From: Flavobacteriales bacterium
GTDB taxonomy: Bacteria; Bacteroidota; Bacteroidia; Flavobacteriales; Flavobacteriaceae
DNA length: 37,560 nt
Reading direction: 5' to 3'
Assembly: GCA_027065715.1 (NCBI GenBank)
Contig: JAMONO010000073.1
Span: 1 to 37,560 of the forward strand
Position 1 is the stretch's first letter, and each line of letters opens with the position of its first letter. The notes under the pieces were generated by a model. It was not told the DNA's origin. It did not search any database and saw nothing but the letters and a program-made list of their open reading frames with translations. This document shows, piece after piece, positions 9,486 to 16,615 of the stretch. A program made the position numbers and the translations under genes.

Positions 9486-9854
9486 CTATAATGCGTCTCT
9501 GGCTCTTCGGTATGTGTTGCTATATTGTGTATGTTGCAACTTATTATGATACCTATTGTTAGCAGAAAAAGTTTGAATATCGTATAATTTTTCTATGCTT
9601 ATATAGGCAGTGTAATTTGCAGTGTAATTTGCAGTGTAAATTTTATTGCCCGGTAAACTAAAATCATCAGGCGGTTGCGTTAGCATTGCCAAATTAGTTT
9701 CTACCATATCGGCAAATGAAATCACAGCCACAGGCTGATTGATTTGCATAGTTACGCCAATATCTTTGTCAATGGCGTATTGTGGCAGGTTAGCCAAACC
9801 TGTGCTGACTGCTACCGCAAAAATCAGCATTAAACCTAGAATGAACTTTTTCAT
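9486..9854 (-). CDS. Small secreted protein of unknown function (possible moron)
   Basis: This 122-residue protein starts with a clear signal peptide: MKK, a hydrophobic stretch through about residue 18, then a small-residue site near GLA. The mature part has no recognised domain. Residues near 75-87 read as three consecutive NYTA-like units, coded by a 12-bp tandem repeat. The gene stands alone, with the repeated late element 63 nt upstream and a strong terminator just downstream. A single-gene unit like this between lysis and tail blocks resembles a moron, expressed late and exported. It may be a periplasmic or surface factor. The function is unknown. Confidence 0.6.
   Translation of the reverse strand: MKKFILGLMLIFAVAVSTGLANLPQYAIDKDIGVTMQINQPVAVISFADMVETNLAMLTQPPDDFSLPGNKIYTANYTANYTAYISIEKLYDIQTFSANNRYHNKLQHTQYSNTYRRARDAL
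9607..9642. repeat. 12-bp tandem repeat, three copies
   Basis: GCAGTGTAATTT occurs twice, followed by a third copy GCAGTGTAAATT with one change. The unit is a multiple of three and adds a NYTA-like tetrapeptide in the secreted protein, so copy number could vary without a frameshift. Confidence 0.85.
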
Positions 9855-9917
9855 ACAATCTAATTTAAGGGTTAGTAATTAATTGTATGGCTAATGTAGG
9901 AAAGTGAAGTTTTGATT

Positions 9918-9927
9918 GAAAGGACAA
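9918..9927 (-). promoter_or_regulatory. Late-unit element copy b
   Basis: GAAAGGACAA (+ strand) lies just past the stop of the small gene ending at 9933 and 63 nt before the start codon of the secreted-protein gene. Confidence 0.6.
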
Positions 9928-9932
9928 AAGAA

Positions 9933-10115
9933 TTATTCTTTAGTATATCTTTTAAAAATTCTTACAGAATAGACATATTCTGTATAAAGCTCGTTATATT
10001 CATTGCTATGTTCTCTTTTAAATTCTTTTTCTAATACAACATTGTAAGTATGTTTTTCTTCTATGTCTGTTTTGATTTCCAAAATAAAATCTTCTAATTT
10101 CTTATTTATTTTCAT
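9933..10115 (-). CDS. Small acidic and basic hypothetical protein, third gene of the XRE operon
   Basis: This 60-residue protein is rich in Lys, Glu and Tyr, with no cysteine, no membrane helix and no recognised domain. It overlaps the XRE gene upstream by 14 bp, so the two are co-translated. Small charged partners of XRE proteins can be toxins or antitoxins, but this one does not show RelE, HigB, HipA or Fic motifs. The function is not assigned. The repeated late element follows its stop within 15 bp. Confidence 0.55.
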   Translation of the reverse strand: MKINKKLEDFILEIKTDIEEKHTYNVVLEKEFKREHSNEYNELYTEYVYSVRIFKRYTKE

Positions 10116-10326
10116 TTTCTAATAATATTTTAAGTTTTAATGCTTTGGCTATTTTAAGCGCTGTTTCAATTTCCGGTGTTCTGTTACCGGCAAAAATTTG
10201 ACTTAACGCGCCTTGCGTTAAGCCGGTGAGCTTTGCAAGGCGGTAATTTGTTATGTTTTGTTTTTGTTTTTCTTTTTTAAGCGCCGATACAAGTTGATCA
10301 GCGCTTGTTATTTTTACTGCTTTCAT
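10102..10326 (-). CDS. Small XRE-family helix-turn-helix protein
   Basis: This 74-residue protein is essentially one HTH_3/XRE domain: NYRLAKLTGLTQGALSQIF contains the two DNA-binding helices, followed by GNRTPEIETALKIAKALKL. It should bind DNA as a small repressor or antitoxin. ATG at 10326 (MKAVKIT) is chosen because XRE proteins of this kind start there; ATG at 10344 would add six residues. It overlaps the genes on both sides, giving a three-gene operon (10516 to 9933). Such an operon between lysis and tail genes may be a toxin-antitoxin-like or immunity cassette, but no toxin fold is visible. Confidence 0.8.
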   Translation of the reverse strand: MKAVKITSADQLVSALKKEKQKQNITNYRLAKLTGLTQGALSQIFAGNRTPEIETALKIAKALKLKILLENENK

Positions 10327-10516
10327 TTTTTTTAATAGTAACATCTAATTTTAATTGAAATTCGGTAATCTCATCACCATTATAGTCGTCAAAACTATTA
10401 AAATGAATCGATCCATCTGCCTGTTTTAAAGTTTCTTTATTTTTAAGATCTTGCAGAAAATCTATAACTTCTTGCAAAATCTCTTTCGGTGTTTTTTGAT
10501 TCTGTAAACAATTCAT
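10298..10516 (-). CDS. Small hypothetical protein, first gene of the XRE operon
   Basis: ATG at 10516 gives 72 residues. A TTG at 10561 would extend the reading frame by 15 residues of low-complexity sequence and is less likely. The protein has a short amphipathic helix (KEILQEVIDFLQDLKNKE) and an acidic centre, and ends in a Lys/Asn-rich tail. No family is recognised. Its 3' end overlaps the XRE gene by about 29 bp in another frame. The upstream 170 bp to the lysis terminator hold no further gene. They have no clear promoter beyond a weak TTATTTTG near 10601-10608 on the minus strand. Confidence 0.5.
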   Translation of the reverse strand: MNCLQNQKTPKEILQEVIDFLQDLKNKETLKQADGSIHFNSFDDYNGDEITEFQLKLDVTIKKNESSKNNKR

Positions 10517-10689
10517 ATTATTTTTATTTGATTTTAATTTAAAAGTCTTTTCTATAATCAAAATAGGTATTGATTTTTATTTACTTGTATATCAATGATT
10601 TACAAAATAAGATTAAAAAAGATGATAAATGTCAGTTTTAAAAGTGCTTAAAAACGTCAGATTTTTGGCAGGTGGGTAAAAAAAATGAT

Positions 10690-10711
10690 GTTTTCCTAAG
10701 GTCAGGAAAAC
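10690..10711 (-). terminator. Rho-independent terminator after the lysis genes
   Basis: An 8-bp stem GTTTTCCT (10690-10697) pairs with AGGAAAAC (10704-10711) around a 6-nt loop. On the minus strand a run of eight Ts follows a few bases later (10678-10685). It begins two bases after the stop of the gene at 10713. Confidence 0.7.
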
Positions 10712-10712
10712 G

Positions 10713-11111
10713 TTAATTAATGGATAATATGACTAATGCGCCGATGCCGACACCTATACTGATCCATTTTACTTTTACAAAAAAAGGTGTTCGGTTGTTT
10801 ATTTCTGCTTTTTCAACGGCAAGATTTTCACGGGCTTTTAAAAGTTCGATTTGTTTTTGCAATTCAGAGTTTTGCCGGTAGCATAAGTCAAGCATACGGC
10901 GTTTTTGCGTTAGCGATGTGTCAAGCAATGATATAAGTTGCCTTTGCTCAATTACAAGGCTGTCTAATCGTTTGTAATCAAGTTTTATGTATGCCAGTTT
11001 CTTAACGGCCGGCATAGAAAAGCAAAGCGTATCTGTCTTACTCTGTGAGAATACGGCGGATGCTATCACGAGTAAGGCGATCAACATCACTTTTTTTAAT
11101 TGCTTTTTCAT
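10713..11111 (-). CDS. Secreted coiled-coil protein with C-terminal membrane segment (spanin-like)
   Basis: This 132-residue protein has a signal peptide (residues about 1-22, ending near VFSQ), a periplasmic coiled coil (about 42-95) and a C-terminal hydrophobic segment (WISIGVGIGALVILSI, about 115-131). A helix rod between two envelope anchors is what a spanin needs. There is no lipobox cysteine right after the signal region, so it is not a textbook o-spanin. The gene overlaps the upstream coiled-coil membrane gene by 74 bp in another frame, like Rz/Rz1 pairs. It is the last lysis-block gene and is followed by a terminator. Confidence 0.6.
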   Translation of the reverse strand: MKKQLKKVMLIALLVIASAVFSQSKTDTLCFSMPAVKKLAYIKLDYKRLDSLVIEQRQLISLLDTSLTQKRRMLDLCYRQNSELQKQIELLKARENLAVEKAEINNRTPFFVKVKWISIGVGIGALVILSIN

Positions 11112-11370
11112 AAATGCGAAGCTTAAATTTAATTCTACGGATGTTTTTTTCGGTCAGACTATCTTTTTTTTGGAGCTTGTCAATTTTGTCATAAATTGTC
11201 ATATAAATACTATCTGATTGGTGTATTTGCAGGTTAATTGATTTGATTTTGTTGTCAAATTCTTTAACTGCTACTTTACGCAAGCTATATATCTCATATT
11301 GTTGGTAGCCAATTACGGCTATCATTAATACGAATATGATTACTATTATCTTTTCGGCGCTATTTTTCAT
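11038..11370 (-). CDS. Membrane-anchored coiled-coil protein, Rz-like inner-membrane spanin candidate
   Basis: ATG at 11370 gives 110 residues: a short N terminus, one membrane helix (IIVIIFVLMIAVIGYQQ, about 8-25), then a long charged coiled coil to the end. This is the topology of an Rz-type inner-membrane spanin. The longer frame from 11439 would begin inside the DUF5675 gene and is not needed. It overlaps the lysis enzyme gene by 11 bp and the next spanin-like gene by 74 bp. Assignment rests on topology and context, not on family residues. Confidence 0.6.
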   Translation of the reverse strand: MKNSAEKIIVIIFVLMIAVIGYQQYEIYSLRKVAVKEFDNKIKSINLQIHQSDSIYMTIYDKIDKLQKKDSLTEKNIRRIKFKLRIYEKAIKKSDVDRLTRDSIRRILTE

Positions 11371-11791
11371 ACATATTGACAATTTCAATAGTAGTTTCAT
11401 CCATTCCTTTGAGCGCCTGCTCAAATTGAGCGGTTGCATACCGGCTGTTAGTTATGTCAATTAAGCCGTCATTATTAATATCTTTGAGTTTCAGTCCGGG
11501 CGCCAAACAGCCATTGAGTTGGTTCCAATAGTTAGCCGGATGAATGCGAATACCGGAACGGTTAGGAACGTCATCTACCAACCACATTTTACGTCTGAAT
11601 TTAGGTGAATAAGTGTAGCGTAACGGGTAAATACCGGCGGGTATATTGCTAATCATACGTTGATTATTCCGGTCACCACGTTCTAACGCCATAGATGCGA
11701 ACACCGGCATACCGTTGCTGTCTTTAACCATCAATGTTCCTATACTTTCTTTATCATTTGTCCAATGTCGGACAAGCTTAACTGTTTTCAT
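11360..11791 (-). CDS. DUF5675 family protein, probable lysis enzyme
   Basis: This 143-residue protein matches the DUF5675 pattern: LERGDRNNQRMISNIPAGIYPL (about residues 36-57), then RSGIRIHPAN with His near 83, and LNGCLAPG with Cys near 95. The His and Gly-Cys arrangement resembles L,D-transpeptidase-like enzymes, though the family activity is not established as far as I know. In Bacteroidota phages such genes lie in lysis blocks, as here, between small membrane proteins and the spanin-like pair. It has no signal peptide, so release would depend on a holin. It overlaps the upstream gene by 4 bp. An acidic NNDGLID segment near 104-110 resembles a calcium loop. Confidence 0.78.
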   Translation of the reverse strand: MKTVKLVRHWTNDKESIGTLMVKDSNGMPVFASMALERGDRNNQRMISNIPAGIYPLRYTYSPKFRRKMWLVDDVPNRSGIRIHPANYWNQLNGCLAPGLKLKDINNDGLIDITNSRYATAQFEQALKGMDETTIEIVNMYEK

Positions 11792-12156
11792 TTAGACTTC
11801 TTTTTATATTTCCACAATTCAAATAGGATAATTCCGAATATAATCAACTTGTCATACGGTGATTGTCCGTATTCATTCAATATAATCTTGTCAATTGCTG
11901 ACCACAAAGCAAACTCAATTCCTATGTTAACTAACATATTTTGAAATGCTGTTAAATGCTGTTTTGCAATCCAAAATGCAATCAATATAATCAGTGCATA
12001 TATTCCAAGTCGCATATTCCAGTAACTATGTATTGCGTCTTGACGAAATTCACCTGTTAATCCGGTTGCATCATAGAAAATATGCACTATCTCGTAGCCA
12101 TACACATAGATGATCAACGATAATATGATTAGTAATGTATTAACTTTCCGTATCAT
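11788..12156 (-). CDS. Small multi-pass membrane protein in the lysis block
   Basis: ATG at 12156 (MIRKVNTLL) gives 122 residues and a 17-bp overlap with the gene upstream; the frame opens further back, but that part lies inside the neighbour. Three or four hydrophobic segments are seen (about 5-25, 47-65, 75-93 and 103-115). No family is recognised. It may be a holin or antiholin, or a superinfection exclusion protein. It overlaps the DUF5675 gene by 4 bp (ATGA type). Confidence 0.6.
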   Translation of the reverse strand: MIRKVNTLLIILSLIIYVYGYEIVHIFYDATGLTGEFRQDAIHSYWNMRLGIYALIILIAFWIAKQHLTAFQNMLVNIGIEFALWSAIDKIILNEYGQSPYDKLIIFGIILFELWKYKKKSK

Positions 12157-12484
12157 CCGGATAATCTTCACAAGTTGGATCAATAGTTCTGTTAAATTTA
12201 TCTTTTTTGCACAAAAATATCTTGTCAAATACATAACACATCAGCAACATAAACCCAGCAAGTCCTACATTTAGAACTATTTCAGATGTTGGTGTAGGTG
12301 TTGACTTAAATATGTTCCACAATGTACCCATTGCCATAACTACTAATAGCAATTTGAATGCTAAATAAAAGTACTTAGACAGGACTTTTTCAAAACGACT
12401 GTTATGATCGGCATAATGCCGAAATAATAAGCAAAGACTTGATGACATAATCAAGAATGATGCTATTTGATTTAATGTTTGCAT
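12140..12484 (-). CDS. Small membrane protein with about three helices
   Basis: This 114-residue protein has hydrophobic segments at about 5-22, 40-60 and 70-90 and an acidic C-terminal tail (CEDYPDDTES). It lies between the holin-like gene (12-bp gap) and another membrane protein (17-bp overlap). The series of small membrane genes before a lysis enzyme suggests a holin/antiholin set. No family is recognised. Confidence 0.6.
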   Translation of the reverse strand: MQTLNQIASFLIMSSSLCLLFRHYADHNSRFEKVLSKYFYLAFKLLLVVMAMGTLWNIFKSTPTPTSEIVLNVGLAGFMLLMCYVFDKIFLCKKDKFNRTIDPTCEDYPDDTES

Positions 12485-12496
12485 AATTTTTATTTT

Positions 12497-12820
12497 TTAT
12501 ATTTCTCTTTCTGTTTTATTAATTGTTGATCCAAATTTAGCAAACAACAATTCTATTGACTTCAATCCGGCATAACCTACTACGAATGCCACGCCATATT
12601 CAAGACGACTATCTTCAGTTAGCACGCCTTTTAACAGTAACATAAACATAGGTGTTAAGTAGGTTGATATAAGCCCACCGCTAATTACCGTTAATATCTT
12701 TTGCCACATTGCCAATTTTTCATCTTTTCGAAGTGAAACAAGCCCACCGCTTAAGCCGGCAATTAATAACGCCATGTCCATTCCCATATGTTCAAGGAAT
12801 TTAATTATATTTTGAAACAT
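12497..12820 (-). CDS. Putative phage holin
   Basis: This 107-residue protein has a hydrophobic segment with many glycines (MALLIAGLSGGLVSL, about 15-30), a short charged turn with a tryptophan (KDEKLAMWQK), a second segment (about 40-65), a third (about 74-92) and a charged C terminus. This GGLxxL..DEK..MWQ..LTVxSGG pattern is typical of phage holins of the 100-residue class. It would form the inner-membrane lesions that release the lysis enzyme. Four bases separate it from the gene upstream. Confidence 0.72.
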   Translation of the reverse strand: MFQNIIKFLEHMGMDMALLIAGLSGGLVSLRKDEKLAMWQKILTVISGGLISTYLTPMFMLLLKGVLTEDSRLEYGVAFVVGYAGLKSIELLFAKFGSTINKTEREI

Positions 12821-12823
12821 ATT

Positions 12824-13264
12824 TTATTTATTTTTCAATTCATTTTTTTTCTTGATAACTTCCGGCACGTCAGCCAAATCCACACACGACCTACAATGCC
12901 CACCATTACGCCAATTGCTGTAATCAATTGCGTATAATATGTAATACCACAACCAACCAAACCACGTTAAGCCGTTGATATACGAGTTAACGCCAATATG
13001 CCAACTGATAGATTTTTTTGTGTCGGCAGTGAATTTGTATCCGTTTTTATTCACAAATAGCAAATTCCACAGGCTACGGTTACGGCTTGCAGACTTCACG
13101 TCAAACGAATATGCTTCACCTTGAAAATAATCTAATGCACCTATTCCATACTTGACTACAACGATGATGAACGTGGTTAGCTCTACCGGTATAGTAAGCA
13201 AGTAGGCAATAAGCCATAATGTTAAGTCAATTATGAAATGATATAATTTTGCTAATATTTTCAT
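12824..13264 (-). CDS. Membrane-anchored hypothetical protein
   Basis: This 146-residue protein starts with a strongly hydrophobic N-terminal third (LWLIAYLLTIPVELTTFIIVVVKYG, residues about 16-40). A soluble middle (SASRNRSLWNLLFVNKNGYKF) follows, then an aromatic segment (WFGWLWYYILYAIDYSNW, about 100-117) and a C-terminal HC-x2-C motif. I do not recognise a family. It overlaps its upstream neighbour by 4 bp and belongs to the same unit as the holin. Envelope modification or superinfection exclusion are possible, but only by context. Confidence 0.55.
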   Translation of the reverse strand: MKILAKLYHFIIDLTLWLIAYLLTIPVELTTFIIVVVKYGIGALDYFQGEAYSFDVKSASRNRSLWNLLFVNKNGYKFTADTKKSISWHIGVNSYINGLTWFGWLWYYILYAIDYSNWRNGGHCRSCVDLADVPEVIKKKNELKNK

Positions 13265-13755
13265 TCTGTGCTATAATTTTCAGCTACATAAGTAGCTATA
13301 TATTCCTTAATCTCGTTAAAGCCGTCTAACACTTCTTGATAGGTTGGGTCTGGTGTCTCATACGCCAACATAAGAGCCGAATACCATTGTCCGTCATTTA
13401 CCAAGTTCATAACAGGGATTACCAATTTGTCTGTTTCGGCTACAAGCGGATTGATTTCATCTGCAGGACGACCTGCAAACTGCATGTGCATCTTAATGTC
13501 TATCTCTTCGTAATAGGATTTACCGTCTGCACGCTTTTTGTCTCTATCAATCTTAAATTCAAAAGTTCTTTTTTTCTCATCAAATTCTGCAATTTCTTCC
13601 GGTGTTGCTGTTTCAACGACTAAATTATCTATGATTTCTGGCTTGACAAAATTCGTTAAATCATCAAGTGTTTCATTTTCTTTTAACAAATAATCATCTG
13701 ATTCATCTTTTATCCATATTTCGCCGTCAGATTCTAAAACATAAATTCTTTTCAT
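13261..13755 (-). CDS. Hypothetical acidic protein next to the receptor-binding candidate
   Basis: This 164-residue acidic protein has no signal peptide or membrane helix. It opens with short beta strands (MKRIYVLESDGEIWIKDESDDYLL). Helical segments occur around 57-70 and 135-160. It follows the C1q-like gene with a 4-bp overlap, so the two are coupled. Genes placed like this often encode a fibre chaperone or an accessory fibre subunit. No family is recognised. Confidence 0.5.
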   Translation of the reverse strand: MKRIYVLESDGEIWIKDESDDYLLKENETLDDLTNFVKPEIIDNLVVETATPEEIAEFDEKKRTFEFKIDRDKKRADGKSYYEEIDIKMHMQFAGRPADEINPLVAETDKLVIPVMNLVNDGQWYSALMLAYETPDPTYQEVLDGFNEIKEYIATYVAENYSTE

Positions 13756-14303
13756 AATTCCTTAATTAAGTTTGCGTAAAAATAATTATATCCATCCACT
13801 CTGTAATACAATGACTCATCACTTGTATTATTGTGATACACAAACATTCCAACCTCGTCATCTTTTTCTAAAAGCATCATTGCAGAACCGCTGTATCCGG
13901 TTAAGTCTGTTCCACCCGACACACCTCTACCAAGCAGGTATTTGAGCACGTTGTTAATTCTGATTGCAACAATCATTTTTTTACCATCTGACAAACTACT
14001 GATAGTTGCTAATCCGCCAACGTGGTAGATTCCCTTTTTCCTGACTGTAAATTTGCTTCCGTCAAAAAGATTATCATCATCAAAATCTTTTATTTGAAAT
14101 GTAACCCGCGTCCACGAGCTTGATGCTAATACTGTATTTGATTTTTTCCATTGAAAAAAATGTTTTTCATCTTTTCCCATCAACACAGCTACGCCATTAC
14201 TATCCGTCTGCCATATCTGTCCGGTGTTACGGACGAAATATATGGCGTTGGGTTGCCATGTGGTTGGGGTGTTGTCTATTTGTATGTGTTGCACATCTGC
14301 CAT
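13752..14303 (-). CDS. C1q/TNF-like jelly-roll protein, candidate receptor-binding protein
   Basis: ATG at 14303 follows the stop of the upstream gene by two bases (183 residues); a TTG three codons earlier is less likely. Residues 1-40 form a short phage-type N-terminal module (WQPNAIYFVRNTGQIWQTDSNG). Residues about 48-183 show the C1q-like pattern: FDGSKFTVRKKGIYHVGGLATI (the conserved F-x-v-x-x-x-G-x-Y strand), a charged KKMIVAIRINN strand, MMLLEKDDEVGMFVYHNN and a final Y-x-Y-x-F-x-A strand. C1q/TNF folds are trimeric and used by phages in fibres. Encoding it far from the tail-tip genes is unusual; it may be a head or neck fibre. Confidence 0.65.
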   Translation of the reverse strand: MADVQHIQIDNTPTTWQPNAIYFVRNTGQIWQTDSNGVAVLMGKDEKHFFQWKKSNTVLASSSWTRVTFQIKDFDDDNLFDGSKFTVRKKGIYHVGGLATISSLSDGKKMIVAIRINNVLKYLLGRGVSGGTDLTGYSGSAMMLLEKDDEVGMFVYHNNTSDESLYYRVDGYNYFYANLIKEL

Positions 14304-14305
14304 AA

Positions 14306-14821
14306 TTAACAAGTTGTATCAATGTCTGCCCAATCAGCAGCGTCTATTATTAAAGGTTCTTTATTTTTTAATTCAAAATGAAATTCCATTCCGAATAAAT
14401 TATCTGTTTCACGTCCGGTTATTTCTGAAAAACGCACGGAATTTTTATCAAAAGCATTATACAACCATTCAATAGCCGGCTGTTTGCTGTCGTAATTGAT
14501 TCTGCTTAATACGGATAAGCCAATTTGTTCGGCATCGTTAATGGCTTGGTATTGTGCCTGAAAATCATCACGCTTGTCAACCTTACTAACAATGGCAAAG
14601 GCAATGGATCGTTCGGCAAATGTGCGTTGTTTGTTTCCGTCTAACTTTCCGGAATAACCAAACAACACCAAAGCCGGATAGGTTAACGCCTGCCTTTTGC
14701 GCATCTCGGTCGCCAATTCTTTTTCCGAATAACTGATAAAAGAATTAATAGCCGTGTGATTATCGGCTAATGCTTTCATATAATCGGCCAACTTTTGATA
14801 TGTGAGCTGTCTATTTAGCAT
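14306..14821 (-). CDS. Head-tail connector or tail-terminator-like protein
   Basis: This 171-residue protein has helical segments and a C-terminal FGMEFHFELKNKEPL strand, a pattern seen in small neck or tail-completion proteins of Bacteroidota phages. The call rests mainly on position: portal, DUF6712, a 288-residue gene, this gene, then the fibre candidate. It overlaps the gene upstream by 11 bp. No catalytic motif or signal peptide is seen. Confidence 0.5.
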   Translation of the reverse strand: MLNRQLTYQKLADYMKALADNHTAINSFISYSEKELATEMRKRQALTYPALVLFGYSGKLDGNKQRTFAERSIAFAIVSKVDKRDDFQAQYQAINDAEQIGLSVLSRINYDSKQPAIEWLYNAFDKNSVRFSEITGRETDNLFGMEFHFELKNKEPLIIDAADWADIDTTC

Positions 14822-15677
14822 ATTTTCTTTCTAACTCTTTTTGGTTTTTGAGTTCAACGTTAAGCAGTTTTAAAAAATCATACATATAACTGTTTTGCGT
14901 TTCATACAAATTGCCAAGCGGTTTATTTTCGCTCAACACAAACTGGTTGATAATTTCTTCAAACAATACATACTTACCGCTGTTATCCGCTGTTTTTTTT
15001 CTTTTCGGAAAAACTTGCGGAAATTGTTTTTCTATCAACACCCTGCTTCCGCCAAAAGCGAGAGCAATGGCTAATTTTGTATAGTGATCTATTTTAACCG
15101 CTTTTTCCGAAATCCTTGGTAAAGCTTCTTTAACAAACGGACGGCGCATATCGGCATCGGTAGGTTGGTCGGCTTTTGGTCGGTATAACACGGAAACCAA
15201 TCTATTCAGCGCCGCTATGTCTTTTGTTTTGATCCACTCGTAAAAAAATAAGTCGGCAAAGTTGAACTCATATATTGTCAGGTTTGCCAAACGGTCAGCC
15301 GGTCCGTATAACCGGCACAAAAAACCGCATTTTACTTTTTTTGGAAACTTTGTCAATTCGTCAAGTTTGAAAATGAATTGAATATTTTCCTGAATCACCG
15401 GATCGAGTAACGGCACATTTTTTATCAATACAAAAAATTGATAAAGCTTTTTAAATGTAAATTTACCCAACATCAAAATAACCAATAACCGAAGTGTGAT
15501 CAACTTCATACGGTATTTGTTTTTGAAAGTGTAAGATCCGTAAAGCTCTACCACTTTCATCACTTCTTTGAGTTGCCAATCGGTCAGCTCATTAAGTGAT
15601 TTTGGTAAGTTGATATGTATGGTTTTTTCTTTCATCTGTGTAAAAATCATTTTTTCAATCTGCAAAGCAAAGGACAT
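14811..15677 (-). CDS. Hypothetical phage structural or connector-region protein
   Basis: This 288-residue, mostly helical, basic protein starts in a TAATG overlap with the DUF6712 gene, which implies translational coupling. An in-frame ATG at 15635 (MKEKTIHINLP) is an alternative start. It contains TDWQLKEVMKVVELYG near residue 30 and several Phe/Lys-rich helices. I do not recognise the family. The place among the connector genes argues for a neck or head-completion role, but this is weak. Confidence 0.5.
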   Translation of the reverse strand: MSFALQIEKMIFTQMKEKTIHINLPKSLNELTDWQLKEVMKVVELYGSYTFKNKYRMKLITLRLLVILMLGKFTFKKLYQFFVLIKNVPLLDPVIQENIQFIFKLDELTKFPKKVKCGFLCRLYGPADRLANLTIYEFNFADLFFYEWIKTKDIAALNRLVSVLYRPKADQPTDADMRRPFVKEALPRISEKAVKIDHYTKLAIALAFGGSRVLIEKQFPQVFPKRKKTADNSGKYVLFEEIINQFVLSENKPLGNLYETQNSYMYDFLKLLNVELKNQKELERKYAK

Positions 15678-16612
15678 TATAAGCCCAAGCCTGAATTAAA
15701 CTTTTGCACCGGTAATTCATAATCTGTTTCAGGAATGCTATAATCAGGAAAATCAGCAGTGTTTTCCTTTATAATTTTTAAGGCTTGCCTGAAATAATTA
15801 TCGGCTGCCGTTTCTTTTTGTTCGCGTAATCTTTGCAGGTTTTTATCCGGCACCAACTTTGTTTTTTCTCCCGGTAATTCTTCCCACCGGTAAAATAATC
15901 CGGTGTCCGTTAATTCAAATGTAGTGGTGTCGGCAACCTTGGCTATCGTCATTGCTACAATGCCTTTTTGTAGTAGCTTTTTTACTTGTTTGACATTTAC
16001 TTTGTCGCTGTCACCTAATAACAAATCAAGCGTGGCAGTTCCAAGCGGTGCCAATACATATTCATCTTGCACTTCTTCAATGAAGTGTTTTAAGGCTAAA
16101 AATGTTCTACGGCTTTTTTTAATAGGAAAATATTTGTCGAAAATATCGGTGCGGTTTACCAATAATTCTTTGAAAACGGTATAGCTTTCAGATGATTTCC
16201 AATCGGAAAAATCATCGGCGTTTGCTTCCATTAATATCAATGTTTCATCTATACTGCTATATGCGGAATCTGCCAAGCTGCGTTTTAAATCTTTCACTTG
16301 CCACCATTCCGCCTGTTTTATGCTTTCGTTGTTTGAAACGGTTAATCCTATATTTGAAAAATCAACGGCAATTACAGGCAACGCCAACAATAAGGCAAAG
16401 TTGGCGGATGCGTCCGATAATATTTCTTGCACATCTTTTTTAATTCCTTCCGTAGCGGTAATTATATTTTGTAATTCGGTTTTTGTAAAAATAGGCTCCA
16501 AATATTTTCGTTCTGCTTTTTTTACATACGGCAAAACCAAATCAAAATCTAATGATCCGGAAACGGAAATATATTCTTGTAATTCGCTTGTGCTGTTTAT
16601 TAAATTTTCCAT
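15677..16612 (-). CDS. DUF6712 family head-completion or adaptor protein
   Basis: This 311-residue protein starts with the pattern typical of DUF6712 (LINSTSELQEYISVSGSLDF, then LPYVKKAERKYLEPIF), a family found beside portal genes in Bacteroidota phages and probably a connector. The body is mostly helical. It follows the portal stop by 3 bp and ends in a TAATG overlap with the next gene. I am sure of the resemblance at the N terminus and less sure of the exact structural role. Confidence 0.7.
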   Translation of the reverse strand: MENLINSTSELQEYISVSGSLDFDLVLPYVKKAERKYLEPIFTKTELQNIITATEGIKKDVQEILSDASANFALLLALPVIAVDFSNIGLTVSNNESIKQAEWWQVKDLKRSLADSAYSSIDETLILMEANADDFSDWKSSESYTVFKELLVNRTDIFDKYFPIKKSRRTFLALKHFIEEVQDEYVLAPLGTATLDLLLGDSDKVNVKQVKKLLQKGIVAMTIAKVADTTTFELTDTGLFYRWEELPGEKTKLVPDKNLQRLREQKETAADNYFRQALKIIKENTADFPDYSIPETDYELPVQKFNSGLGL

Positions 16613-16615
16613 AAC

